A DNA stretch of 6,577 nt, taken from JANYCO01 sp035535995. GTDB lineage: Bacteria; Bacteroidota; Bacteroidia; Cytophagales; Cytophagaceae. The stretch spans positions 1-6,577 of the forward strand of contig DATLOZ010000004.1 in NCBI GenBank assembly GCA_035535995.1. The letters run 5' to 3'. This document shows positions 6,576-6,577 of the stretch, piece after piece. The notes beneath the pieces are model-generated. The model had not been told where the DNA came from. It made no database searches and saw nothing but the letters and a program-made list of their open reading frames with translations. Made by a program: the position numbers and the translations under genes. Each line of letters begins with the position of its first letter. Position 1 is the first letter of the stretch.

Positions 6576-6577
6576 GT

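Overview
The window looks like ordinary chromosomal DNA from a member of the Bacteroidota, possibly Chitinophagaceae or a relative. Four lines of evidence point there. Start codons have A-rich leaders without a Shine-Dalgarno sequence. The best promoter (5400-5428) fits the Bacteroidota TTG...TAnnTTTG pattern. The protein families (DUF3857/transglutaminase, DUF4846 lipoprotein) are common in that phylum. One short lipoprotein signal also fits. The genus assignment is inference only.

Layout: two genes lie on the minus strand and two on the plus strand, around a divergent intergenic region. On the minus strand, a heme-domain-free cystathionine beta-synthase (2773-4137) is followed by an 845-residue exported DUF3857 + transglutaminase-like protein with a DUF2569-type membrane tail (35-2572, TTG start). 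On the plus strand are a DUF4846 lipoprotein (4416-5312) and a bestrophin-family channel (5456-6349). The bestrophin gene has its own promoter and is followed by a clear hairpin terminator. All four genes appear intact. Nothing indicates that they form one pathway; they read as independent housekeeping or envelope genes.

The most distinctive content is non-coding. Three intergenic copies of one long palindromic repeat family (2613-2764, 4219-4381, 6441-6575) share conserved outer arms (CGTCATTGCGAG type) and inner arms (GAAGCAATCCGTTAGCTACG type). Between outer and inner arms each has a slot that differs in sequence but repeatedly contains a small hairpin of its own. The elements sit directly behind the cystathionine beta-synthase stop, in the divergent promoter region, and behind the bestrophin terminator. 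They carry no gene and look like non-autonomous REP- or MITE-like elements.

I found no tRNA, rRNA, CRISPR array, insertion sequence or defence system, and no clear new multi-gene system. The remaining intergenic stretches are all shorter than 300 bases. Bases 1-34 hold nothing I can identify.
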